Shown here: positions 44,823-55,864 of the stretch, one piece after another | Position numbering within the stretch: position 1 is the first letter of the stretch | Layout of the letters: each line of letters starts with the position of its first letter | DNA from: Ancylostoma caninum | Lineage: Eukaryota > Nematoda > Chromadorea > Rhabditida > Ancylostomatidae | Direction: 5' to 3' | Assembly: GCA_037903475.1 (NCBI GenBank) | Contig: JBAJFG010000019.1 | Coordinates: 7,749,001-7,813,000 of the forward strand | Length of the DNA stretch: 64,000 nucleotides | Position numbers and translations under genes: made by a program | The notes under the pieces: generated by a model | Told to the model about the DNA's origin: nothing | Seen by the model: the letters and a program-made list of their open reading frames with translations, nothing else | The model's database searches: none

Positions 44823-45812
44823 GCTAAACCTGAATGAGACGGAGGATGGGTTGGTGAGGGCAGGAAAAACCGTTCGGATGCACCAATCGCACATACTGGC
44901 CCCGTCCCTTTATTTTCCAAAACGATTGGATGTGAAATCCGTGCTCAGCACGTCCAGTAACCTCAAGGTGCAAAATTACGGCTACTTGCTGCCTGTGAAC
45001 CAAGAGAGCTCGTCCACATTTCTTCGCGCTATATCGGCTACAGCGCACGCATCGCAGCCGTCACGCGTACCGCCCTTTAATTGCTGTAGGCTTACTGTAG
45101 GGTACAAATGGTCACGCAGCCCCTTACACATATGTATACTGTTGGAGATTTTAGAGAGTGCATGCCTTGCAGAAATCCTCCTACATTTTTTGCATATTAG
45201 TGTTCGTTATTCACTTATGTCCTTTAAAGGATCAAAGGTAATCTGCTCATATCCCAGACGATCCATTCATTCCATGAATAGCTCGTCGTATTAACGCAAG
45301 CTAGACGGCTTATCAGGACAGCTAATAATATCTCATGATTCTTGAAAACGTAGCTAATACGTTAGATGCTTTTTGAGCAGTTAGCCCGCTAAAGCTGCCT
45401 ATTCTGAAGCTCATCACAATGTCACTAATGCACACATAAGCACTACTACGTCGACTCAGAAAATTCCACCTGTTCTTCGTCGTCGTCACGATTCTCTTTT
45501 TAGTCGGGAATTCCTAATTTAATGCATGCCGTGTGTCAATTTACCTTTTTGTTTTTATTTCTTAGTGTTGCACGTTTTTGGCACGCGATTCGTGTATATT
45601 TGATTACACCTAATCAGTTTTAGCCATGCTTCTTCAAGAATAAATTCTGGTGCATGATTCACATCCTAACATTCGAACTGGAAGCATCCTCTTATAGATA
45701 TTGTACCAGAAATTGGAAAAAGAATGTCAGTTCGTTTACACCAACAATGCAACAAGAACTAAATTTTCTAAGAACTCATAAATAACGAAGCCCAAGTACA
45801 TAACTATAGTAA
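44823..45812. other. No gene recognised
   Basis: A 157-codon plus-strand frame (44821-45294) overlaps a minus-strand open frame. Neither is recognisable. Confidence 0.4.
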
Positions 45813-45815
45813 CTG

Positions 45816-45892
45816 TAGTACTATAGTTTTTTTTCACTAGAAGTAATAGTTTTTTTTTTCACTAGAAGTACTAGTTACTACTATAAACAGAG
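45816..45892 (+). repeat. Short tandem duplication with poly-T
   Basis: TAGTTTTTTTTCACTAGAAG occurs twice (about 45825 and 45850) within a locally self-complementary ACTATAG/CTATAAAC context. Confidence 0.7.
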
Positions 45893-47660
45893 AAAAAATA
45901 CAGAAAATGTAACGTGCTACGTTTCGTTCCCTACCATTCTTAACGCTAAGTTTGGCTTAAACTCATAGGGCATCCTTACTCACCCCTGAGGAAACATGAG
46001 TGGAAGTGGTGGTGTAGCTCCAAAAAAAGAAGAGTTGTTAAAAAAAACCTCACCATCCTTCCTTCTTACTGCTTGTTTTTGCATTGCTTTTTTTAACTGC
46101 CGTTAATTCTCATTGATGCTCTATGCGAAAACTGATCCCTAAATCTGCGCTGTCGATAACCGCAAAGTTTCCTTCTACTCGTGGCAGTCGCTCACGGGGC
46201 GAAGCGAATGGGGTTGAAGAAAAAATAAATTCTCAGCTGATATGGGGATCCCGCAAGAATTAAAAAGCGGAGCTACTAGAACGTTTCAGAAGGTTAAGTT
46301 TTTAAAAGGACAAAGTTAGTTATTTCAGAGTTGAGTCGCTGATTTTAAATTTGACTCTAGTAAATGCTGAGACGAGCAAAAATAAGAAATTACTTCATCA
46401 TAGCCTCTTCCTCACATTCCTCACACTCAATGGCCTGTATTGATAAATATGTGTGTACTCCGTCCACTACCCTCTGCTCTTCCACATTTCGGAGAATTAC
46501 ATAATTGCTTTTCATCACATGATGCATCACGCAAAATGTACCCCTCACAGAGGTTATGATAAAGTGACGAAGAACCGTTCCCCTGTGGACAAGTGGTCAC
46601 ATGGTGCATTATCGGAAGAAAAAATAGGGCCAATTGTGCCTTCCATAGGCATGTGCTAGGTCCGGAATGTGAAAACAAGTTCAAAGATTTCAGAGGACCA
46701 GTCCTCGCTCTCTCCTAAATTATGAACCAAGGCAAGGAAGTTGGATGGAAAAATCCTTATTAGGAAATGTTAACAAACATGTAATGAAAGATTGTAATAA
46801 ATGTGTGTGCCGTGTGAGTCGGCCGGAACAAATGACTTATAGGTTACGAAATTCGAGTTGAATCACTGAATTGAACCAACTGCAAGAGGGTGAAAGAATT
46901 AGGAATAATACGGCTGTGAGTGGAAATTTCCATAGAGAGAAGGATATCCTAGGATAGCTGAAAACCAGGCGATTAACAAGACACCCTGTTTGCATAGAAA
47001 AGGTCAAAACTTGCGGAAGCATTTGCGTTTTTCGAAAGCAATACTTTTCGCGGCAGTTTCAGTTCTATGACTAATAAATGTATTAATAGAGAATGAGTCG
47101 AAAATTGGACAGACTACATGAGAAGAGGAAGAAAAACTGTATAATCTGAAACCAACTGTAAATGTGCTAGTGAGTATCTTATGGGAACCGAATTGAGGTG
47201 TTTGAGACCGGCGGAAATAGCGAAAAACAGTTGGTTTTTCACGAATTTCTTTTCGTACACAAAGCCAAATGAGATATTCAGGACATAATAGTCAAGAAGA
47301 AGGAATTCTCTATCGATTGGTATATGATATGATGGGTAAAAGTTTGTCCTGCTCTGTGCAGGAGGGGGTGGAGCCAAAACCAGTACATTGGCTCCGGCCA
47401 AAAGCGAGACAGTGTAATGACGGAGGAGGGCGCAGAGCGACAACAGGAGGCCGGCTCCGGTACCCTTCTTCACCTTTGGCGGGAACGACTTACAACTTCT
47501 TCCCAGAAGAAGTGACGAGTGATATAGGTGTAATTTTACTGGTCACTATGTACCCTTCACTAATATGTCCATGTTTCAAATAAGGAAGTTATAAGGGAAA
47601 AACAGCCGTTTTTTTTTTTGGCACTTTTCAGTATTATCAAAAGGGAAAGTGTTGCTGCTC
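45893..47660. other. No gene recognised
   Basis: No element ends or recognisable exons. Confidence 0.45.
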
Positions 47661-47665
47661 GTGAA

Positions 47666-48159
47666 TTATAGGGTATTGGACACGAGGAGGTAGGATAATA
47701 AGTGCTGATATTCCTTGGACCCTCCCATTTTGTAAAGAATGTTTTTTCTTGTTGAAATTAGTGCCGGATTTCCCTCGTCGAGGCGACGATTCATCGCGTC
47801 GCCGCCGTCAGTTCGTTGCAGATGGAAGGGCATACCTGAGCTTGCCTAAATAGATGAAGGCAAACGGCATCTGAATTACTAACACCTACGTCTGTAATGT
47901 GACGTTCCCCCCCCCCCCGGTAGTCCGGTCGTCGCCGCCCTCACTTCACAGACCCCCGGCTCCCCCCTATCGCACCTATGGTCCTAATTAGTCTTTCCTG
48001 ATAAGGGACTGCCGCCCCCCCCCCCCAATTACACTTACAGGTTATTGTCTTTGCAGCAAATTCACCCCTGCCTCTAACTGCAGCTGCAAAATTTTCCAAG
48101 AACTGCTTCGTTTTCTTCCATTGCGTCGACGGTTTGTCCTTTTGCTTTTCTCGACTACC
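47666..48159 (-). CDS. Candidate 3' end of an unknown gene (two putative exons)
   Basis: Putative exon 48039-48159 (minus) follows CAACAG and reads GSREKQKDKPSTQWKKTKQF, then a segment ending GRGEFAAKTIT. It ends at a good splice donor, T|GTAAGTG. Putative exon 47666-47835 follows GCTCAG and reads MPFHLQRTDGGDAMNRRLDE, then continues to ..SYLLVSNTL and a stop. The donor phase (one base over) and the acceptor phase (two bases) join cleanly through a Cys codon. I recognise no family. The acceptors are weaker than the usual TTTTCAG, and the intron contains two C12/G12 runs. Composition is protein-like, but the model is inference. Confidence 0.25.
47907..48026. repeat. Two C12 homopolymers
   Basis: Pure 12-C runs lie at 47907-47918 and 48015-48026, both inside the putative intron of the candidate gene. 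Assembly errors are possible here. Confidence 0.85.
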
Positions 48160-48164
48160 CTGTT

Positions 48165-49470
48165 GTCGATCACATTTGCATGATTATGATGATGAGCAGC
48201 AGCAAGGAGGGGGAGGAGGAGGAGGGGCCTTGCTGGGTTCTCAGGAATAACATCCAAAGCTGTAGGCTCAGCCATGGCTTTCTCGGGATCCTGCGTGTAT
48301 CCGACTATGTTCATAGTTGAAAATCTAGTCAGATGGATGTGAGTTTAGTTTATTTATTATTGATTTTATTCACAGTTTTTTTTATGCGAAAGTGTTGTCA
48401 AGGTCTTGTGCAATCGTGTGCTTCATACTCCATCTATTCTTTAGTTATTAATTACTATAATTGTTTATATTAATTTGTTGTCGATCAATAACAGACTATA
48501 TTGGGACAAGTTAGCTAAATAACTATAGATCTTGGGCATGACTTTATTAGATCTGTTGCGTAAATTTAATCGCGTAAAATTTGTGTTTAAATTGTTTCAC
48601 AAGGAGTCCCGAGATACTCGGCATAAATAGTGCCGAAGATAGATGCAAGATTATTGAAAATAGGTATGCAGGTGCTCAAAAAGCCCTTGTGCAAGGAGCA
48701 GAACTGCGGCGCTGCGTGACACTCGGGTCATTTGCTACTGGCAGAGGCAGACAACCAGGGCCACATGCAAAACTTCTGCGTCCCTGCCCAAGAGAGCCGC
48801 GCTGCGGTCCCGCCCCTTGCACACTGCCCTTTGAAGCTCTCTATAGCTTATTTCAAAATGGATGAGTATCTGCGCCTTTTCTCGCATACCTCTTCAAATT
48901 CCATAAAGATTCCTAGTCCTCTCTTCCTCTAATATCTCACCAACTGTCGTCGCTATTGGATTGGTCTTCAACTTGTATGATTCGCCTACAACAAGCACTA
49001 TAAATATTCTTCATGATCGTATCCACAAATTTCGCTATTTTACTTCGTTAATCGTCAGTTCATTATCCTTGAAGGCGCTATCTTTCTAGTTAAATTCTTT
49101 CAGTTTTATGCGTGAATACCCAGCAATATTCAACCCCAATTTTCAACAAGTTCTATTTTGGAAACTTATGAGATACAAAAAAACGACCACTTACAGTTCA
49201 ACGAATTTCTAACGAACACGCCGCAGCTTTTGCAGGTAAGCAGGACGTTGGTACTAAATAAAAACTAGTCATCATCTGGTATTATGCGACCTCATTACAT
49301 TGAAATGCACGATCCTCTGTGGCTAAGCCGATTTTCTCTCGTTTCGCTAGTCGTTTATGCTCCCCGATACATAAGGAGATTACAGAACAGCAGTTTGAGC
49401 GAGTTTTCAACAGAAATTCTGGAATTTCAGCGTTCGTTAATCGCTAATTGCTGCAAGCTGCTGACCTTTA
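48165..49470. other. No gene confirmed
   Basis: On the plus strand a GGAGGGGGAGGAGGAGGAGG run lies at about 48206. Apart from a possible upstream exon around 49548-49586 (see the finding on this locus), I see no exon. Confidence 0.4.
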
Positions 49471-49681
49471 CGCTACAGAGTGTTTTTTCCTGAACTGCTG
49501 CTGGCACCCGTGTGGCCGCGGCGAGAACGCCGTGGCCGCGGGCCTACTTCCGGTCTTTTCGACGCCTGCGGTTGCGGGGCTGCCATTCAGGTGGTAAACA
49601 ATGGCCGACGCGCCATTTGATTAGTGATTAATCCGTTCAGATTAGGCGCTAACGAACTTTTCCCTAATCCGATAACCTCAT

Positions 49682-50026
49682 TCACCTCATTTTCTGATTG
49701 TGTTTCGTGCTATTCACTGCCGCGTTGGCTTTTCTTCCTACGCTTATAACACAATATTCCTGGAAATGTCGCAAATCCCTTCTATTGTCGTTGGCCTTTC
49801 CCTTCGCGTCCGTATCATTCCTGAAAATGCTTATCTGCTCACTTATCCTGTAAATCATACTTACTTCTTTTTTTTCAGGATTGCCTCAAGATCTTTCCAC
49901 AAGTCAGCGGATTTTTCGAAGTTAGCTTCTTTCACTTCAATTTTTCCAAGCATTTTTTTCTCTTTTTTTCCGCCACATGCACTCCTGCTCAGAGTCCTCA
50001 ATACTGGGTGACGCAACCAAGCAGAG
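49682..50026 (-). CDS. Candidate exon pair of an unknown gene, with a probable homopolymer frameshift
   Basis: Putative exon 49865-50026 (minus) follows CAAAACAG. Its first part reads ASPSIEDSEQECMWRKKREK in one phase. After two A-runs the sensible reading shifts by one base to MLGKIEVKEANFEKSADLWK, ending in a Lys-rich tail before the donor GTAAGTATG. A 44-bp intron ends in ATTTTCAG. Exon 49682-49820 continues in the matching phase with NDTDAKGKANDNRRDLRHFQ to a stop. The splice phases agree, and intron size and acceptor are nematode-like. The frame change at the A-runs could be a sequencing indel or real decay. No family is recognised. An opposite-strand frame of 103 codons is open across the same stretch. 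Confidence 0.25.
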
Positions 50027-50282
50027 CTGTTTTGCGTACTTTTTTGAAAAAGAAAACACAAAAATGTTTTTGCGAGACATTGCTTCCCTCTTCTGTTCCC
50101 GTGAAGTCTAGGAAAGCACGCAGGAAATAGTGTTGAATGAACGCGTGCTGTACTTTGTACGTAGTTAACTATACAAGGGCAGTGAAGCATCATATGAAGC
50201 ATTGTATGAAACCCGGCTAATGTACGTAGCATAGGTTTGTTTCAAGAATGGCTTCTCCTCGCCAGAATGCACTGTCGACCCC

Positions 50283-50341
50283 GATTTGGGTATCGAGCCT
50301 ATATCCAGTGTAGTACTGGATATAGACTCGATACCCAAATC
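50283..50341. repeat. Near-perfect 59-nt hairpin
   Basis: The arms GATTTGGGTATCGAG..TATATCCAGT (27 nt) are complementary except at one position, around a 5-nt loop GTAGT. The size is like a microRNA precursor stem, but the near-perfect pairing is more typical of a young palindrome or small-RNA source. I see no other copy in the window. Confidence 0.8.
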
Positions 50342-50344
50342 TGC

Positions 50345-51390
50345 AGCAGGATAAACGTGCGCTGGAGGACTTGATGGAGAGCTATGGACCTAAAAATGTA
50401 CTGCTGTTTAGTAGAAATTTATCCACCTATTTATGAATATGTATATTCAATCGAGCCACAGCAGGATATCTTTATGCGGTTGATATGCGTATGATGAAAG
50501 CGTAAGCAAGCATCGTTGGAAAAGGACACGTAACTGCTATGGATAATTTTCTCTTGGACGAAAATTGGGTACGGGCCCAGGTCCTCCTCTGGGATTGGAT
50601 TGCAGCAACAGATCACTCCAAGGATAACCCCACAGCGTGTGATTCCACGTTCTTTTGGAATTCGTCTTCTAGAACTCGTTTTTCTGGCTCCTTTTTCTCC
50701 CCCCAAAAAATGGCACTGATCACAATACGAAGTCCATCCCAAGCTAAAATTCATCCTATATCTGGCAGTACAGATGCAAGGTACGACTCGAGCAAAATCT
50801 TTCAGGGATGAGGTGGAAACCTTATGCAATGCAAAAGTGCAGTGCTTCCATATCTGGAAACGAACGTTTTTATCTACGAAAATAGTCTAATGGCTGCAAA
50901 TTATCGTGCTATTGTGACGATTAATGAGGTAAAGCTGTTACACAAAACCTTTCCATTGCCTATGGTTGATCGAATTAGCAGAAAAAAATTCTGTTTTCCT
51001 TTCAAGAATGCATATTCATTCAGCGTAATGAGGAAACTGGAACTGCATAACTGCTAGGAAATTCCACCATTCTTAGAAGGAAAGGGAGATCTGAGAAAAA
51101 AAGGAGCTTTTCAATAGAAATGGCAAGTGGCAGTTTAGTAGTGCCTATCCATAACCACGAGCTTCCTAACGATTTCTAGGTCTATCGGATTTCGCATAGG
51201 TATAGGATGGAGTGTCTGTCTTTAAAAGGCCGTTAGATTGTTCCATGAGACTCGGAAGACAGTTTATGGCCGTTTATATACGTTTTGAGTTCACGAAGCA
51301 ACGGGCTGTCGCGCTGCTTTCTTGTGCAAACCGCACTCATCCAGAGCAAGGCATGAGGTAGCATGTAGCAAGGAGGTAGCAATTGATTAG
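50345..51390. other. No gene recognised
   Basis: Frames of 132 codons (minus, 50431-50829) and 90 codons (plus, 50539-50811) overlap. Neither matches a family I know, and the lengths are within chance. Confidence 0.4.
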
Positions 51391-51396
51391 TGACAA

Positions 51397-51623
51397 ATGT
51401 CAATTTATACCAGATGCGTGAATCAGTCGCGCGTCACACGCACGCATCTAATTGCGGCGGATTTTCCATGAAGACCGGTCAAAGCGGCATACATCGGTGG
51501 AAAGAAGGCACGAGGGGGGTAAACGAGTGCGTATCACCTGCGTCAAGACCGCGACTGAGGCTATCCTTCATCAAAAAGACGCACGCGCTTCAAACGCACG
51601 CATCTAGTAGTATAAATTGCCCT
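51397..51623 (-). mobile_element. MITE family F, copy 3 (227 bp, CAA TSD)
   Basis: Ends ATGTCAATTTATAC (slightly mutated) and GTATAAATTGCCCT, with CAA duplicated at 51394-51396 and 51624-51626. Orientation is reversed relative to copies 1 and 2, because TTTTCCATGAAGACCGGTC appears in the first half. The interior is shorter than in copies 1-2. Confidence 0.88.
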
Positions 51624-51626
51624 CAA

Positions 51627-53600
51627 ATCGTCAGGACATCATCAACCATGAGGAAGAGCGTACATTGGTGACGTCGCAACTAATTATAGACACTTGTCCA
51701 CAAACTTCTATCTCATTTACTAGAATTTAGCATTAGAATATTTAAAATATTTAAAGAATATCTACAAAAAAATCAAGATTAGCTTGCACTTCACTCCTTT
51801 TTCTACTGTACCGACACTAGTTATCTGCGTAATTATACATAAGAATGCATATGCATTAGCTCCGTCATAGCATAGTTGCACTCGACGCGCTGCGTGCGTG
51901 CGTGATGCGCGCGACGTACACAGGATTCTGGCTTGCGAGCCTATTTCGCTTTTCCTTATACGACCAAGCTGATACTTCAGCGTTCAACCACTCCCAAGGT
52001 TCTTCAATAGGGAGAAATATGTAGTAGGTTAGTATATCAGACAGACGAGGTATGTATACGTAAAGGAAAGCGGTGGATTGGGGGGAAGTTGATCAAGGGT
52101 TATGTGTGAAGATCAGATGGTTATAGGGGAAAAAAGGGTGTAGTAGTTCAGTCTAAATGAATAGAGATGAAAAACTGTCTATAGGCCTGTCCAATCATCT
52201 AAAATGTTAATTTATAGAAATCTCACCTGCGTCTGGGTTGCGTCAGAGTAGTCGCGCGTCGGACGCGTCAGCACATTTACCATCTTTCCCCCGGGTAGAA
52301 GCGACATTTTTCTATCTAAATATGGGGAGCGACTCCTGTCACCCTAAGCTACATCGCAGAAAACTCGTCCTCTAACTTTTTAACATAAATCTATGAGCAA
52401 GGAAACGAATGGGCAAAGATTACCTCTTCGATCTCCAGCTAGGGGAGTGAGTTTGCTTCCATAATTAGCAGCTATGAATAAAATTATGCATTCAGCTTCT
52501 ATCATGCGAGTATGATCCCAGACAAAAAGTACGTCAGCATCCGAGCGTGGATAATCCGACCGTAGACGTATCCAAAATCGCAAAATGTCATCCGCTCTAC
52601 TTTTAGCGCCGTTTTCCCCGTGTAAAAGAAACATTTTCAATTTTAGCGTTTTTCTGGAGTTAATTTCACCTTGACATAGCCGTTAGCAACATTTAGTCGC
52701 GGGTTATTGCAGTTTTTCCGCGGCGTATCTAGGATTTATTGCCGGCCCTGGCCAACAGCCCGCGGCCTCGGCCCTTGCTGTTATTTTGCGCCAGGGGCAG
52801 CGCAGCGCCGCTTTGTGCATTTCTCGGAACAATGCCGCTGAATGACAGCGCGCGGCTCAATAACGAATATAAAATTAATGAAAACCCTCACTCATTCATT
52901 TATTCACATCTATTATTCAGTGTTGCACTTTGTCAATCACGTGCATGGCTATTATCATTAATAAGTTGACTGTGTGATTTGTATGAATAAGGGATAAAAA
53001 GCGAATATGATACGGACAAGTCTGGATTTGCACGGTTTTTTTCTAAAAATTGCTCGGAGATTTCGAATTTCTTGTACATTTCTGGTTGATTTTTTTGCCC
53101 CAGCTTCCCATGCCCTTATACGTGAAGAAAGAGGAAGTTTGGCGATGCGCTGATATTAGCGGGGGAAATCAAGTCTATATTCCTATGATCACATCAGTTA
53201 ATTAGAGAAAATACGATAATGATCCCGCAAATCCTGCAATCACGTACAATTGAAATAAAAGTCGCCCATTCAAAGTTAAGCAAATTGTTTCTCTTTCCGT
53301 GATTGTGAATGGAGCATGATTAAAAAATGCTCTGAATGGCAAATTACATTGTCCTGAGATCGCCGGTAAAGCCTCGCCGAGGAGTTTTCACGAACAAGAA
53401 TGACGACCACGCGCAAACGGAGCATAGGCTTCTCTGGCCGCTCGTACGCGTCAAGCTGCGACGTGGTGCGACGTCTCGCGTAAGCCTAGTATGAACTGGC
53501 CCTAAGCAGGCGCGCTAGGACGAGTGTTTTCATGAGACGCTAACTATTAGTCAAACAGATTTAATTTGTGCACTTACAAGGACATTGCTAAGTGCTCGCG
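51627..53600. other. No gene recognised
   Basis: A GCGTCAGAGTAGTCGCGCGTC word near 52243 recalls F-family subterminal motifs but has no element ends. A GC-rich patch at about 52740-52860 has all frames open. Confidence 0.4.
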
Positions 53601-53607
53601 GCGGTGA

Positions 53608-53822
53608 ATGATCATGAGGGAAAAGGGGCGTAACCAGGCGACCCTGATTGGCGCTTTCGAGCCGCCCGCCACGCCCATCTGTTCGAACTCGTACGACGCT
53701 ATGCGCAAATAAACCATGTGTTACGTAACCAACGCCGCACGTGCTCAAACAGGTGGGCGTGACGGGCGGCTTGAAAGAGCCAATCAGGGTCGCTTTGTTA
53801 CACCGTTTTTTCCCTCACGATG
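53608..53822. mobile_element. Fold-back MITE (about 215 bp)
   Basis: The left arm (about 53608-53692: GAGGGAAAA, GCGACCCTGATTGGCGCTTT, GCCGCCCGCCACGCCCA) and right arm (about 53742-53822) are inverted copies at about 85% identity by eye. They surround a 50-bp centre containing ATGTGTTACGTAACCAACG. No clear target duplication. Only copy in the window. Confidence 0.75.
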
Positions 53823-53824
53823 AC

Positions 53825-54370
53825 ACAGTAATATCTAATTATTTGTTTTTTTTTCACTCATTCATTTTTCTGATGCACTTGGAGGTTTTTGTTCCAAAAA
53901 GGGAAGAAAAAAACTGATACAGGTTTCGCGAATCAAAAATTACCCCTCTCATCCTATTGAATGATTATAGTTCCGGATGAGTAACAAAGCACTATGTGTT
54001 ACCTGTTACTGTATGACAACCGCGCTTAGTGTAGCCTAAATCATTTCGCACTTGAGGTTCCAGCAATTTTCTGCGCCCTGAACAGATTTTGTAGTTCTGG
54101 CGCAAACATGGTAACTGGCACAATCGTCTGAGTAACAGCTGTACCGTCTTATCCTAGGCGATCCTATTGTAATGTGTGATAGTGGGCACTTCCACTGCAA
54201 CTTCTATGGCAAAAGTGTCCCTTCAAGCCAGGGTTTCTAAAGCTGTCAAGATGTTCGCAATAGAATTTTCGTGGATTACTGCCTTCAAGTGAGCCGAATA
54301 ACTGTGTCTGATCCCTGATCGTATGACATGCCCTCCCTCCCCTGCATCGATGGAACTATCAATTATTCAG
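53825..54370. other. No gene recognised
   Basis: Unique-looking sequence leading into the microsatellite. Confidence 0.5.
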
Positions 54371-54373
54371 TTC

Positions 54374-54770
54374 GAATGAATGAGTGAATGAATGAATGAA
54401 TGAATGAATGAATGAATGAATGAATGAATGAATGAATGAATGAATGAATGAATGAATGAATGAAGTAGATAAATGAGATCAGTAAATGAATTATGGCTGG
54501 ATAAGTAGTTGAATGAATGGGGAAGCGATTAACTAGATGAATGAGTGAATGGTTGAATGAGTAGATGAATACTTGCCCAAATGAGCAACTGGTGGCTGAA
54601 TAGCTAATTGAATGAATGAATGACTGACTGACCGAATGAGTGAATGAATGAATGAATGAATGAATGGATGGATGAGTGAATGAATGAATGAATGAATGAA
54701 TGGATGGATGAGTGAATGAATGAATGAATGAATGAATGAATGAATGAATGAATGAATGAACGAATGAGTC
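54374..54770. repeat. (GAAT)n microsatellite arrays 3 and 4
   Basis: A nearly pure (TGAA)n run at about 54374-54464 is followed by degenerate units and a second pure block at about 54600-54770. The second block has a higher-order repeat: GATGGATGAGTGAATGAATG recurs at 36-bp spacing (about 54667 and 54703). The motif is the reverse complement of arrays 1 and 2. Confidence 0.93.
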
Positions 54771-54774
54771 AAGA

Positions 54775-55675
54775 GAAAAAGCAACAAAAAGGTTTTTATG
54801 TGCATTGCCACAAGTTTAAATTATGCGGAAATTCCCCAATTGTACTACTTCAATTGGCCCTTTGTGGGACATTTTGCAGGGCGAAACGCCTTTTTTGTTG
54901 TGCTAAAATTTGATTACGAAGCTGTACAAAAGTTGTACTCAAATTTTCGCGGCTCAGCGTTGTTGTTTACTCCTTGGCTATTTTGCTTATCCGGAGAGAG
55001 CCTGATGCTGCTCATCCTGGAGCTTAGCCCACGATTTAAGCCTAATCCCATCTCGTTTATCAGGCTGTAATACATGATGTTTCACGACACCATGGACGAA
55101 AACAGGATTAGCCCTTCTGATAATTTGTTGCCTCCTTCATCCCATCGCGAAGCCCGCAGTCACTGAGGGACCGCGGACGATCGTATAGATGGTCGCTTGG
55201 TGTGACAACGACAACGACGTGGACGTGGTCGTTTGCTTGTAAATGTGAGAAAACTTTGTTTGACGACGTCATTACTTTCGGATTCTATTTTTACGATTGT
55301 GGAGAGCGCCACAAAGAGCAGTACCGGCCTGACTCATCAAACATCGTCGTCGTCAGCCTTCCCCTTCACTTCCGCCTCGCCCGGTCGCTTTCTCGCCTGA
55401 GCTGCGAGCTACTGACGCCTAGTTAATATTAGATTGTTATTTGAGACTATTCACGGCTTTGCAGCACCGTGGTGGCAGATGAATGTCGCGTTGATTGGAA
55501 ATTCACATCTGCGCGCTTTTTACCGGTGTTGAATCAGTGGCTGATTGCAAATATATAATTGCTGTATATTCAAGGCAATTATAAAATATTTATTCAGACC
55601 CACTGTGCTTTGTGTGTTGTGTGTGTGCATATGCGCCATCGTTTGTGTGTATCTGTTTTCCTCGTGGTTGGTTCA
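54775..55675. other. No gene confirmed
   Basis: Small frames only. A GACGTCATTAC word near 55265 resembles a CRE half-site context, but nothing supports function. Confidence 0.4.
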
Positions 55676-55679
55676 GCTG

Positions 55680-55862
55680 CAGTGTCGTCGTTCAGCGCTG
55701 CGGTTTCGTCACACGGTCGCGACGTACTGCGGGGGCCACCGCAAGGTGGGTGGAGCGCGGCCCTTCAGGAGCACCGCCGAGCCGCGGCGGCCGCGTCCCT
55801 CCCGCTCAGCGACGCGGCGGCTCTCACCTCAGCCCCTTCCGTTTCCGCTTCAGTCTACGTAT
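55680..55862 (+). other. GC-rich, CpG-rich patch; possible exon or promoter
   Basis: All three plus-strand frames are open across this patch, which reflects composition. A GTTCAG acceptor-like word (about 55696) and an AAG|GTGGGT donor-like word (about 55745) could bound a 50-bp exon, but no family is recognisable. Confidence 0.25.
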
Positions 55863-55864
55863 TC

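Noticed and set aside
44821..45294. 157-codon plus-strand open frame
   Set aside because: Near the upper end of chance lengths. It begins at the RTE remnant's border and shows no domain.
50431..50829. 132-codon minus-strand open frame
   Set aside because: Length is within chance expectation, an overlapping plus-strand frame is also open, and no motif is recognisable.
27411..54811. Open frames encoding repeated SFIHSFIHS peptides at 27.4, 37.6 and 54.6 kb
   Set aside because: They are translations of the (ATTC)n/(GAAT)n microsatellites and start and stop with the repeats.
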